From contig JASGCS010000006.1 in NCBI GenBank assembly GCA_030054035.1, forward strand, positions 1 to 64,000: a stretch of 64,000 nucleotides of DNA, read 5' to 3'. This stretch comes from Candidatus Methylacidiphilales bacterium (GTDB lineage Bacteria; Pseudomonadota; Gammaproteobacteria; JASGCS01). The notes under the pieces were generated by a model. It was not told where the DNA came from. It searched no databases and saw nothing but the letters and a program-made list of their open reading frames with translations. The position numbers and the translations under genes are program-made. Position 1 is the stretch's first letter; each line of letters starts with the position of its first letter. Of the stretch, positions 1 through 10,400 are shown piece by piece.

Positions 1-3000
1 GTTGCGGAGGCGGAAATTAAAATTATATTGGTGGCAGCAGTTGCGCTGGTAATTGCACCAAGGGTAAGTGATGAAGAAGTTGATGAGAGGTAGATATTTC
101 CTGCAGCTGCAGATGCACTAAGGTCTCCTGTAATTGCGTTTTGAGTAATCAAAATGGGGTTCGTTGAGGAACCGATATCTCCATTGGTGGAGGTGAGGGA
201 GATAGTTCCAGATGCTCCTGATGTTAGGATGCCCGTTGTAGTGGTGAGGTTTGTATCAGCGGTAAGGGAGATTGTGGTAGCGGTAATATTGAAGCTAGAG
301 AGATCTATGGTTGCAGAGGTAGCTGATGCGGTAAGTTTAATAGTTGCATTTGGATATATCAGTGAGCTTGGAAGACTAATATTTCCTGCGGTATACTCAT
401 AATCAAAAGTAGCACTTGGACTAAAGGCAATAGTAGAGGAAGGAATGGTAAGCACAGTTAGAATATCTGGTATTGGTGTTTTGATGTATATTGAGCCTGC
501 AGGTGCAGAGAGGGTGAGGTTAGAGGTAGTCCAATTACTTGAAGTAGTATTTAAAATCAGCGACGCGAGAGAAGTTCCTATTGAGCCATTAGTTGCCACC
601 AATTGTAACCTTCCATTAGCATCGGTACTTAGGGTACCAGAGCCAGAAATATTTAGAGGCGCTGATAATAAAATTGAGTCCGATGAAATTGAAAAGCTAC
701 CTACATTGATAGAACTCCCCGACTGTAATGCAGAGATTTGCAAGGTTAGAGGTCGTTGTGAAGTAGGTTTTATAAAAGAACTTGTGAAAACCACATTACC
801 AGTAGTTTGTTCAAGAAAAGCGAAATTAGTATTTAATGATCCTAACAGGTAGCTACTGACATTCACGGTATTGCTACTTCTTAAATACACTGATCCAAAA
901 GGCGCGTACAATACTATACTGTTCGCACTAATTGGAAGAGCGGGAGAAATGATATACCCTAGGCTGGTACCTGATTGTCCAATATCACCATAGTACGCTC
1001 GCAAAGTAACTCGCGAAGCAGAAAATGTTCCCGAACCAATAATACCTGTAGCTGAAATGAGTTGAAGTGCTGTAGAACTTGATGTGGTGATAGAAAAAGA
1101 ATTGGTATTTATTGCAGAATTTTGAGCGAGCGTGCGTAAGGTTAGCGTGCCAATAGAGTTGGCGAACAAAATATTTGAAGTCAAATTAATTCCACCATGT
1201 AACTGGGACAAGGAAAGCTCATTAGCAGAAGCCACCGAAAGGCAAGAAACACCAGAACAACTTCGTTGAGAAGCGCTGATGAGATACTGAACATTGGAGA
1301 CATGGGCAAGATACAAATTACCACCACTGGAAGCCGCGGTTAGATTGGCTAACTGCCCATCAAAAATTAGTGGATGTAATTCTGTACCAATATCACCTGT
1401 TGCATTAATAGTTAGATTAGTAACAGTAACGATATCCGATTTTGGAAATAGATAATATGCATTAATGGTTGGAGCAGTTAAGGTGAGCGTGTTTGCACCG
1501 AGATAAGTAAATGAGGAAGCAAAGCTAATGTCCTTCGTCGCGATCAAACTAACATTTGCACTTAGCATAGAAGTTAACGAAGCGGTTGAAATAATTGTGG
1601 TGTTAGAGGCTAGCGTACCGTAATTGGCGATTAAATACAAGAAAGCATTGCCATTGGCATTGTTCTGACCTGGTGCCCCGACTAAAATATAACTATTACT
1701 TAAAGCAATATCATAGCCAAAATAAGAATTAATGGCTAATGTATTTGCAGGATTTGAAGCGCCGCCAGATCTTACATTATTAAATGTAGTGGTTGCTATT
1801 TCATACAGGTACGCAGTCCCTTCTTCATTAGCATGAAAATAAGGAGAGCTCACCGCTACAAAGGAATCATTTATTGATACCGACCACCCAAACTTATCGC
1901 CAGCTACAGCAGGATACGCAGCAAGTGAAGAGAGCCTGCACCATGGCGTAGTTAATGTTCCTGCAGTAGTAACACAGGAACTATCAAAATAATTTGTCCC
2001 ATTGATGCGGTATAAAAACGCATTCCCTCCGACTGATGCATTTGGTGAGCCAACCAATAGCACATTATTATTTAGCGCAACCGAATAACCGAACCAATGC
2101 CCTGAAGCTAAAGATAAAGTTGAAAATCCTGTTGCGGTCGACAATTTGCACCAAGCTGAAGTAGCAGTAGCAATGCCACAAGTTGCATTGAAGGTTGGCT
2201 CCCCTGAAATGCGATACAGGAACGCATCACCTCGTAGTGATGATGCCCCTGGTGCTCCAATAAGCGCATACTGTGCATTTAATGCTACTGAAAATCCAAA
2301 GTTGCTGCCTTGTGTTATCGCTTGACTTGCAAAATCACCTGAGTTTGATAGTTTACACCACGGTGTGGTAGGACCTGCTACTCCACAGGTAGCATTAAAA
2401 GAATCAAGACCAGACACATTATAAAGATAAACATCGCCTGTTTTTATCTGAGTAGGACTTATGCCAGTAATTGCACCAGGCGCGCCAACAATAGCCATGA
2501 GTCTTGTAGCGTCTGAGTAAAGCGCAACTGAAGTACCAAATAAACTGCCTTCTGCTAAAACACCAACGGTGCTCATAGTAGCATCCTCAAGGTTACACCA
2601 CTGACTTGATATACTTGCAGCATTAACTTGACAATTAGTTGAGAAGGTTAGACTATTGATTTCAGGTTGGCTGTACAGGTATGCGCTTCCTCTGCCATTA
2701 GATTTGCCAGGTGCGCCAATTAAAAATACAGATGAATTTTTACCCCCAATCAAATGATTTGAATTAGCAACAGCCACCGAAGCCCCAAAATTAGATCCAA
2801 CTGGTAACGCCAAAATTGGTTGCCGAATTGTAGTAGCTAGATCTAGCCAAGTTAAATCTTTTATGGAAAGTATAAAAGCATCACCACGACCAGAAAATAA
2901 TCCTGGTGCGCCAATAATAACCGTTGTGTCAGTTAACGCAAGAGAGACTCCAAATACTGAAGCTCCACTCAAAGAGGAGGAAGGTGAGGCTCCACTTAAT

Positions 3001-6000
3001 AAATTAGAACTAGTTAAAAAACGAGCAAGTGAGCATGTTGACACACTTGGAGTAGCTCCTCCAACTGGTAGAGCACATTCAGTAGTAAAGCGATTTACCT
3101 GATCGTTGTAGAAGATGTATGCCTCACCCAAATTGTAAGACACCCCTGGTGCCCCCACTAATGAGTAGTAACTATTTAATGATACTGAAGTGCCAAAGGC
3201 ATAGTTTGCATAACTACCGAAAGGTTGTGATTGGCTTGAGCTGAGTTGAAACATACACCAAGAATTAGAAGTAGTAGTAGACACGCAACCCAGTTTATGG
3301 GTAGTAGTATTTGTAGAATTTATATTATAGAGATACGCACGACCTTGGCCAGCACTATCTTTTGGTGCGCCAATTAACACAAAATCAATATTTTGTGTGA
3401 CGCTCAAAACCGTGATGGGAATAGTTTGAATTGAAACTGAAGCGCCGAATGACGAACCTGCTACCAGAGGTAGGCTACTATAATATGAGTGCGTTGATAA
3501 TTTACAAAATGGAGTGTTTAAAGTTCCAGAAATTGCACAATTACTGGAAAACACATTGGCGTTATCGGTTTTATAAATTATCACTTCACCCTTCATAGTA
3601 CTAGTACCTGGGGCTCCAATAGCGACTAATCTACTATCGCTGGTTATAGACACAGACGAACCTAATTTGCTTCCGGTTGGTAAAGCAAGGGCAGAATAAC
3701 CATTAGCATTAGAAATCGTACACCACAATGAGTTAGGTGTTGAAGTGCCACAGCTTGCATTAAAAGAATTGGTATTACCATTAATTCTATAGATATAGCC
3801 ATTACCAATTCCAGAGTTAGCATTTGAGGCACCAATAACTGCATAGGTTGAATTTATAACAACTGATTCACCAAATCTCGCACCACTCGTTAAGGTTGTA
3901 ATTGGATTAGGATTAGTAGTAGTAGTTGATAAATCACACCAAAAGGTGTTGAAGGTTGGCCCAGCACCGGTATGACAATTGCTGTCGTAGTTAGTTGCTG
4001 GATTAAGAGATAGTAAAAAAGCATTTCCAGTAGCGGTGTTAGTTGCACCAGTTGTAGCCTTAGGTGCACCAATTATAATATGGTCATTACTAGATATAGA
4101 AACAGAGTAACCAAAATTTGCATTGGCTGCTAATAATAAAATTGGATTTTGCGGTACTTGATTTCCTCCTGTAGTGTCTGTGTCATAATTAGATAAGTTA
4201 CACCAAAGCCAAGGTTGCATAGTAGTTGAAGTTGGAGTAGGGCAAGTGTTGCCAGGATTAGGGACATTATTATTATGGTCAAGCCTAAAGATATATGCTC
4301 CACCTTGTCCAGCATTTTCACCTGGCGCGCCTATCACTGCATAGGTGCTATTGATAGCCACTGAAGTACCAAACTTGCTACCTCCAGTACAAAGACTCCC
4401 TGGTGTTGATGAAGTTGTGCAGCTTCTTAAATTATTACTTACCTGCTGATTACTAAGTAATGCGGCGGAAAGATCCTCCCACCAAAAATCTAAGTGTGAG
4501 TTTACTTTAAATTTAAGCAGATACGCACTACCCCGATCATTTACGGAACCTGGCGCACCAAGTAACACATAAGAATTAGCTGGTGTCGCAGTATCAATGT
4601 AGGTTGCTACAGAAGTGCCCAATGCGCTTCCACTACTAAATGTATCAGAAGCATTATAATTAGTATTATAAATGTCAGTGAATGATCTGTCTCTTAAGGC
4701 ATACAGATACACATTGCCTCTGTTAACTAAATATTTCCAGGCCCCAGCTGCTATAAAATTAACATTGAGCGTAACTGCGTTTCCTAATTGATACTCTGTA
4801 CCAATCGGAAATGCCGTAAATGGATTTTGAATACCTGCTTGAGTGATATTTTCATCAATATCTATTAATGAAGTCCATGGATTAGCACATGGGGTTGAAT
4901 TAAGGACACAGAGCGCAACAGTGTACACATTGCCCGTATAAAATTTAATATCTCCAGTGCTTGGTGTAATATAATAATTTGTTGCGCCAACAACTAGAAA
5001 TGAATTATTGGACGCAAGTGAGCTTCCTAGGTTAATTTCATCTCTACTGGTATCTGCAAGTCGCACAAAAGGTGAACTTGGTAATAATGAAAAATCACAA
5101 AATGGTGATGCTGCTCTGATCAATCCCGTTGTGCCACAGTTAGTAGATGATGATTGGAAATATTTAGTTCCATCAATACGGTACGCGTAAATTTTTCCAA
5201 TAGCATATTCGCCAGCATAATTAGCGCTTAGGAAAATAAATGAATCATTAATTGTAAGCGCATTGCCAAAATAGCAATACAGATTATCCTTGCACGCAAC
5301 TAATGTGAATGGGTTTTGGACTCCAACAGTAGCAGTATCCACATCAATGGTTGATAATGCACAGTAGGGAGAAGTAAGCGTTCCAACGGTCTCACAAGCA
5401 GATGTAAAGGCATTGGTTCCATTGATTCTAAAGAGAAATACTTCACCATTTAAAATACAGCTATTGCCTGTGCAGGAAGAATCCAATGTATATTCTCGAG
5501 CTCCAACTGCTAAAAAATCTGAGTTTAATGCAACTGACCATCCAAATTGAGCATTAGCACGAGATACCGTAGTTGGATAGGTAGTGCCAATATTTGTCCA
5601 GACTTGTGAAGTGATATTGTATAAATATACATTCCCATGTTTTTTTGTAGCAAGTCCTGCTGGAGCTACACCTATCGCACCAATCGCAATATTGTTATTT
5701 CGCACGGCAACCGCTGAGCCAAAGCCACTATTGGCTGCAAGTGAGGGTACAGGGGATGCAGGAATACTAGAAAGATCACACCAAGCGCTAATAAGAAGAC
5801 CAGTCGTAGCACAAGTAGCTGTAAAACCATTTCCGCCATCTAATTTATAAATAAATGCTTTTCCGGTTACCAATTTAACTCCAGCATTATTTGTAATTGC
5901 CCCTGGCGCTCCAATGACAAGATAGTCACCATAAAGAGAAATTGAGCTACCAAAACTAGGATTTAAGCCTACCACTGTGTTATCAATTAGTAAGGAAACA

Positions 6001-7448
6001 GGGCTATTTGTAGTGTTATATAAGTCAGTCCAAGAACTAGTATTTAGATTAAGAATATACACATTGCCAGTTTTATCACCATTGCTATTTGTAAAATTTG
6101 AAGCTCCAATAGCTAAATATAGATCGCTTAAGGCTACCGATGAGCCAAAGTTAGAGTCATTGACTAAATCTCGCGTTGGATTAAATGTTGAGACAAATCT
6201 AGAAATAATTGTTTGAAAAAAATCTACTGAAGTAGGAAGATCTGAAATCAAAATATAATCTGGATCTATCACAATAGTACCTGCACTAGCAAATTGCGAG
6301 AATGCTTGTACTATTCCATTGCCTAATTTTAATTGGGTATGGGCTGATATTTCTATAAAACCTCCATTACCATATTGTGCATTAGCCAACAAAGTACCAT
6401 ATTGCTCAACAAGATTGCCCTTAATAAAGAGATATCCTGCTGATGTAGTATTGGTCGCACTTACTGACAGCAACGAAGAGGTATCTATAGCAATGATAGC
6501 AGGGTATGTCTGTGGCGTACCAAGAACAATGGTGTGGGCAAACACTTGCGCGCCAAATAATGAAAGTGAGTTTTTTGCCTGTAGCATAACCGAGGTGGCG
6601 TTAATTGTTGACGACAAAATAATATCACTACTGACTGCTGACACGGATACTGTTTGAGCATTGAGGCGCGACTCGGTGTTAAGCGCTACTGCACCACCAC
6701 GAATGGAAATGGTATCAGCGCGATAGTTGCCACTGAGTGAAATATATCCAGCATTTAATTCCGCAACGTTTGCTTGCACTTCCCCGCTACCTATCAATGA
6801 AGCCGAAGCAAACAAGTCTACTTCCCCTTCAACTGCACTAACACGCCCCTGCAACAAGATATCCTGGTACGCTCTTATTAACACCTTCCCATATGCTTGA
6901 CCTGAATGAGTGACTGAGTTTTGATGGATGCTAACAGTTTCTGCTAGCAATTGTATTTTTTTTGCCTGGATAACACCTTGAAGCTCAATGGAATTAGTGG
7001 GGAGTCCGTTTTCAATGGAAATTAAATTTTGATCGGCGTTATATGCTATTTGCCGAGCAGTAACAGTAGCTGCAATAAAAGTATTTGCAGAAACTGAAGA
7101 GTGTGCACCAAAATAAAATCCGTTTGGATTAAGTAATACCACCCGTCCATTTGCTACCAGTGAGCCTAGTATCTGGCTTGGTTGTTGTCCCAGTATTGCA
7201 TTAATTGCAATTGATGTAGTTGATGGCTGTCTAAATTCAACTACAGAGCCTTGGCCAATTGAAAATGATTCCCATTGTATGATTGTGGAATCAGTAAATT
7301 GAGTAATTATGGTTTGGTTACCACTCTGTTCAACTTGAGCCCCCCCATCACCTGAATGAAAAACTGGTTGCTCTGCAAATAAATCTGAAACCAAGAGCAA
7401 GGTACTCCAGAATAACAACAAACTCAATGTTTGTATATTATTCTTCAT
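1..7448 (-). CDS. Giant two-partner-secretion adhesin with FG-GAP repeat block (3' end outside window)
   Basis: About 2,482 codons are present. The frame stays open from the ATG at 7448 to the left edge, so the C-terminus is missing. Visible in order: a Sec signal peptide (residues 1-25); a TPS/haemagglutination-activity secretion domain with NQTIITQ (44-50) and NPNGFYFG (107-114); beta-helix-like sequence ending in AGTIVIDPDYILI near residue 400; about 21 FG-GAP-like repeats (about 435-1,930); then filamentous-haemagglutinin-type sequence resuming with SLTSMLSANVSLIAT and continuing with LTLTA and DIG motifs. Proteins of this family are exported by a TpsB (FhaC/ShlB) outer-membrane porin, and no such gene is visible here. 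The start codon lies inside pilY1, overlapping its last 11 bases, which implies translational coupling to the pilus operon. The identity of the TPS domain is firm. The adhesive role and its ligand are inferred. Confidence 0.9.
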   Translation of the reverse strand, partial: MKNNIQTLSLLLFWSTLLLVSDLFAEQPVFHSGDGGAQVEQSGNQTIITQFTDSTIIQWESFSIGQGSVVEFRQPSTTSIAINAILGQQPSQILGSLVANGRVVLLNPNGFYFGAHSSVSANTFIAATVTARQIAYNADQNLISIENGLPTNSIELQGVIQAKKIQLLAETVSIHQNSVTHSGQAYGKVLIRAYQDILLQGRVSAVEGEVDLFASASLIGSGEVQANVAELNAGYISLSGNYRADTISIRGGAVALNTESRLNAQTVSVSAVSSDIILSSTINATSVMLQAKNSLSLFGAQVFAHTIVLGTPQTYPAIIAIDTSSLLSVSATNTTSAGYLFIKGNLVEQYGTLLANAQYGNGGFIEISAHTQLKLGNGIVQAFSQFASAGTIVIDPDYILISDLPTSVDFFQTIISRFVSTFNPTRDLVNDSNFGSSVALSDLYLAIGASNFTNSNGDKTGNVYILNLNTSSWTDLYNTTNSPVSLLIDNTVVGLNPSFGSSISLYGDYLVIGAPGAITNNAGVKLVTGKAFIYKLDGGNGFTATCATTGLLISAWCDLSSIPASPVPSLAANSGFGSAVAVRNNNIAIGAIGVAPAGLATKKHGNVYLYNITSQVWTNIGTTYPTTVSRANAQFGWSVALNSDFLAVGAREYTLDSSCTGNSCILNGEVFLFRINGTNAFTSACETVGTLTSPYCALSTIDVDTATVGVQNPFTLVACKDNLYCYFGNALTINDSFIFLSANYAGEYAIGKIYAYRIDGTKYFQSSSTNCGTTGLIRAASPFCDFSLLPSSPFVRLADTSRDEINLGSSLASNNSFLVVGATNYYITPSTGDIKFYTGNVYTVALCVLNSTPCANPWTSLIDIDENITQAGIQNPFTAFPIGTEYQLGNAVTLNVNFIAAGAWKYLVNRGNVYLYALRDRSFTDIYNTNYNASDTFSSGSALGTSVATYIDTATPANSYVLLGAPGSVNDRGSAYLLKFKVNSHLDFWWEDLSAALLSNQQVSNNLRSCTTSSTPGSLCTGGSKFGTSVAINSTYAVIGAPGENAGQGGAYIFRLDHNNNVPNPGNTCPTPTSTTMQPWLWCNLSNYDTDTTGGNQVPQNPILLLAANANFGYSVSISSNDHIIIGAPKATTGATNTATGNAFLLSLNPATNYDSNCHTGAGPTFNTFWCDLSTTTTNPNPITTLTSGARFGESVVINSTYAVIGASNANSGIGNGYIYRINGNTNSFNASCGTSTPNSLWCTISNANGYSALALPTGSKLGSSVSITSDSRLVAIGAPGTSTMKGEVIIYKTDNANVFSSNCAISGTLNTPFCKLSTHSYYSSLPLVAGSSFGASVSIQTIPITVLSVTQNIDFVLIGAPKDSAGQGRAYLYNINSTNTTTHKLGCVSTTTSNSWCMFQLSSSQSQPFGSYANYAFGTSVSLNSYYSLVGAPGVSYNLGEAYIFYNDQVNRFTTECALPVGGATPSVSTCSLARFLTSSNLLSGASPSSSLSGASVFGVSLALTDTTVIIGAPGLFSGRGDAFILSIKDLTWLDLATTIRQPILALPVGSNFGASVAVANSNHLIGGKNSSVFLIGAPGKSNGRGSAYLYSQPEINSLTFSTNCQVNAASISSQWCNLEDATMSTVGVLAEGSLFGTSVALYSDATRLMAIVGAPGAITGISPTQIKTGDVYLYNVSGLDSFNATCGVAGPTTPWCKLSNSGDFASQAITQGSNFGFSVALNAQYALIGAPGASSLRGDAFLYRISGEPTFNATCGIATATSAWCKLSTATGFSTLSLASGHWFGYSVALNNNVLLVGSPNASVGGNAFLYRINGTNYFDSSCVTTAGTLTTPWCRLSSLAAYPAVAGDKFGWSVSINDSFVAVSSPYFHANEEGTAYLYEIATTTFNNVRSGGASNPANTLAINSYFGYDIALSNSYILVGAPGQNNANGNAFLYLIANYGTLASNTTIISTASLTSMLSANVSLIATKDISFASSFTYLGANTLTLTAPTINAYYLFPKSDIVTVTNLTINATGDIGTELHPLIFDGQLANLTAASSGGNLYLAHVSNVQYLISASQRSCSGVSCLSVASANELSLSQLHGGINLTSNILFANSIGTLTLRTLAQNSAINTNSFSITTSSSTALQLISATGIIGSGTFSASRVTLRAYYGDIGQSGTSLGYIISPALPISANSIVLYAPFGSVYLRSSNTVNVSSYLLGSLNTNFAFLEQTTGNVVFTSSFIKPTSQRPLTLQISALQSGSSINVGSFSISSDSILLSAPLNISGSGTLSTDANGRLQLVATNGSIGTSLASLILNTTSSNWTTSNLTLSAPAGSIYIKTPIPDILTVLTIPSSTIAFSPSATFDYEYTAGNISLPSSLIYPNATIKLTASATSATIDLSSFNITATTISLTADTNLTTTTGILTSGASGTISLTSTNGDIGSSTNPILITQNAITGDLSASAAAGNIYLSSTSSSLTLGAITSATAATNIILISASA
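1660..6130 (-). repeat. Array of about 21 FG-GAP-like protein repeats inside the TPS adhesin
   Basis: Reading the minus-strand frame, the pattern FGxSVAxN..Y.LIGAPG followed by a G-A/N-x-Y/F-L-Y strand recurs every 55-85 residues. Cores fall near 6110, 5900, 5680, 5450, 5200, 4980, 4770, 4560, 4340, 4090, 3850, 3620, 3380, 3150, 2930, 2730, 2490, 2260, 2060, 1860 and 1690. This is the FG-GAP motif of integrin-alpha-type beta-propellers. Most units carry a Cys pair, one after the YLYRI strand and one in a WCxLS motif. The count of 21 would fit three seven-bladed propellers, but this is a hand count and two or three units are degenerate. Repeats are diverged at the DNA level. Confidence 0.85.
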
Positions 7449-10400
7449 ACCAATAGCTTTTTATTAATCCATTAGTAATACTTCGGTCATCTATAACTTT
7501 CTGTAATTTTTGATTATTAGGGGCAATTGCACCACCAGCTTGAGCAATTAACCTGGTTTGGTTTCCTAGTTGTGCGATAGATAAATTAGGGATAGTCCCA
7601 CCTCTGTACAATTTTCTATCTGAAATATCTACAATTCCATCATTATTAAGATCATCAAGCGGAAGTGCAGTTAGCACATCAATATGATAAGTAAACCCTG
7701 ATCCATTACTTACTGCACAAGTATTGCCCGAGCTGACAAAATTAGTCCCAGCTCTAGTAAATGAAGGAAAATTCCAAATGCCGTAGAGAACAAAACCACC
7801 ACTCGTAGCTCTTTCACTATTAGCATTATCAAAATTGAAATACCATCCACCAGTTCCAGTACTAGGGTTATACACCATAGTTAATATTTGCGCACTGGTT
7901 AAGGTAGTATTAGAAAGATTGGTAAGATCTGAAACTGTTTTTACAGATGGATGATTATTATAGTAATTAGCTGCAGCGCTATTACTACTCATTCCGTTTA
8001 ATGCAAAGTTTTCAATGATAGCAAATGCACCATCTTGTTTAAGATCGCTCGTAGTAAGCTTTTCTCTGTTTCCACTGGTAATTAATATCAGATCAAAACT
8101 CGCACGAAATGCTCCAAAATTATAATCTCTCACTTGGACAACTTCTGGGCGATTAAAGAAAAACCTTCTCGTAGTGTTGTTACCTAAGGTGCTCAAAGAT
8201 GCAATTTTTTTTACGATGACTCTAGGAGAACTAGAGGCACCAAGATCTAGCACATCAACTCTCCAGACATTGCCAACGATATCAACAGCGTAAACTCGGT
8301 CTATACAATTAATAGCTGTAGCAGGACAATTTGAGGTAGTGTTTTTTGTCGCTACTACCGGCGCCACGATAGGGTAGAGCATGTCCGCATAATCCCCAAC
8401 GACTGCCCCGCTTACATTTGTCCCAGAAATATTTGCACCATCGTTAGAAACTCTTAGTACGATGGGATTATCGGAAGATTCATAAATACTTGTTACTCTA
8501 GAGCCGCCATTTCTCAATTTTTCAGCAATTTCAGAAGCTTGCTCCTTACCAAAAGCATTAACAAAATAAATTGCATTTCCATAATTTACTGGTACAGCCG
8601 CTGGAGTAAGTGCGACATAATCAGTGCTGTCAAAAGTATCGTGAAAACCCCCTCCAAACACCACAACATCTCTGTAATTATTCGGAGTATTTAGAAAATT
8701 ATAATTAGTTTTTTTATCACTATCACCAATTCCAACATATACACTCGTTGAAGAAGTTGATAACGAATCACGCACTAATACAGTTGATGGCTCAAACCAA
8801 ATCTGACCAATACGATTATCTAAAACCCATGTAGCTGGTAATGCACTCTGGGTAGGGTAATTTGGATAGCAGTTAGTAAAATCGCTACCAGAATCCGTGT
8901 ACGAAGCAGAACATTGCGGAAGTGCAGTAAGGGGTGAGCTTATGTTTGGGGGAGCAGGCGGGTTAATAATATTATTTGCGGTAATTCGATAGTTTAAACT
9001 TGGGATAACATGATTATTATGGCTGGAATTTTCACCGATGATTAATTTATCTTTATTACCAAAATTGAGATTATTAATTAGGTTTAGGCTTAATGAATAT
9101 AATCCAACCCCACCTCTTCGAAGTCCAAAATATGTATTATACCCATCGAGGGATACTACTTCGCCATTGGATCGTTGAATTGAACGATCAGCTTGGGAGC
9201 AATTAGCACTTGAAGTGCTTGGATTATCTAAATCACCAGTAGCATACGAAGTTAAGCAACTAATTCTCTTGATAGAAATCTCTCCATCCATACCAACCGT
9301 ACGATATTCAGTGCTATAGTCGTAGTTTAAAGTATTTGGATCGTTAGGATTAAACAATTTATAAACTTTTGGAAAAATATCAACTAATTGGTACGCCCAT
9401 TCTTCTCTTCCTGTATCATCATTGATTAACCGAATCTGACCATCATTAGTGCCGATTAAAATTTTAACTACATCATTCGGGGACTCACCATTGAATGACA
9501 GAACTCGAGGGGTGACATGCACGGCAGAAGGAAAATTATAACGAACACTATTAGTCGTAAGCGGCAATGATCCGCCACCTTCATTTACTCCATAGAGCCA
9601 CGAAAGAACGCTTGAAATACCACTGGTGCCATCTTGTGTGTAATACACAAGTGAATTTTCATTTAGCGATCTCAGTCTGCAATTTGGTAATGGGGAAGTT
9701 GGATTACTATATTGAACAAAAGATCTTAAATACCAACAGTTATATGATCCATAGTATTTAGATTGGTTGTTTTCACTTTGCGCGAATGAGGTTAACCATG
9801 GAATAGTGTCTTGATTAATTATATTAAACTGTCTTTGCCCATATCTTTTAATACTTACAGACGACTTAAGATTTGACCAATCAACTAAATTATCATGCGG
9901 AGCAACTGACGATGTTGGATAGTACGAAGCGGTATTTGGAAACGGGTAGGTAATATCTTGGTGTGGGAATATTGAAGAAAATAAAACTCTTCTCGCGTCT
10001 ATAGTAATATCCACACCAGTTGCTATTGGAGAGCCAACACTTGGACGATAAAAATTAAAACTAGTGTTGGATGTTGTATTAAAATTCATCTGATTATACA
10101 ACTGTTGCCTTGCCCCTCCCTTTAATACATCGGTGCTATCTGCTGACGACCAGTATGAATTTAACAACAGACCTGTTGAACCGTTGTCATCTACAAATAT
10201 TTTCCCATCGCTCCCAACTATGTATCCTGCTTTACCACTACAAGCAGTGTCTGTATCAGAAGATAAACATAGTCTATATTTCTTAAGATTTCCTTCCCAA
10301 TAATGTCTCTGAGATGGAATATATAAAGAAAAATAAATGAAACCGCTCGCCCGATCACTTCTAAACTGATCAATCGTTACAGCAGGTGATGCAAATGAAG

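Noticed and set aside
3662-4321. Minus-strand Leu/Gln-rich frames of about 60 codons
   Set aside because: They are alternative-frame readings within the FG-GAP repeats, and the long frame in the other register explains the sequence.
1660-6130. Possible CRISPR or tandem DNA repeat
   Set aside because: Repeats are visible as protein motifs only. DNA units are diverged and vary in length, without constant spacers.
154-6657. Several plus-strand open frames of 60-135 codons opposite the TPS adhesin
   Set aside because: They are low-complexity mirror images of the minus-strand repeat protein and have no ribosome sites or recognisable domains.
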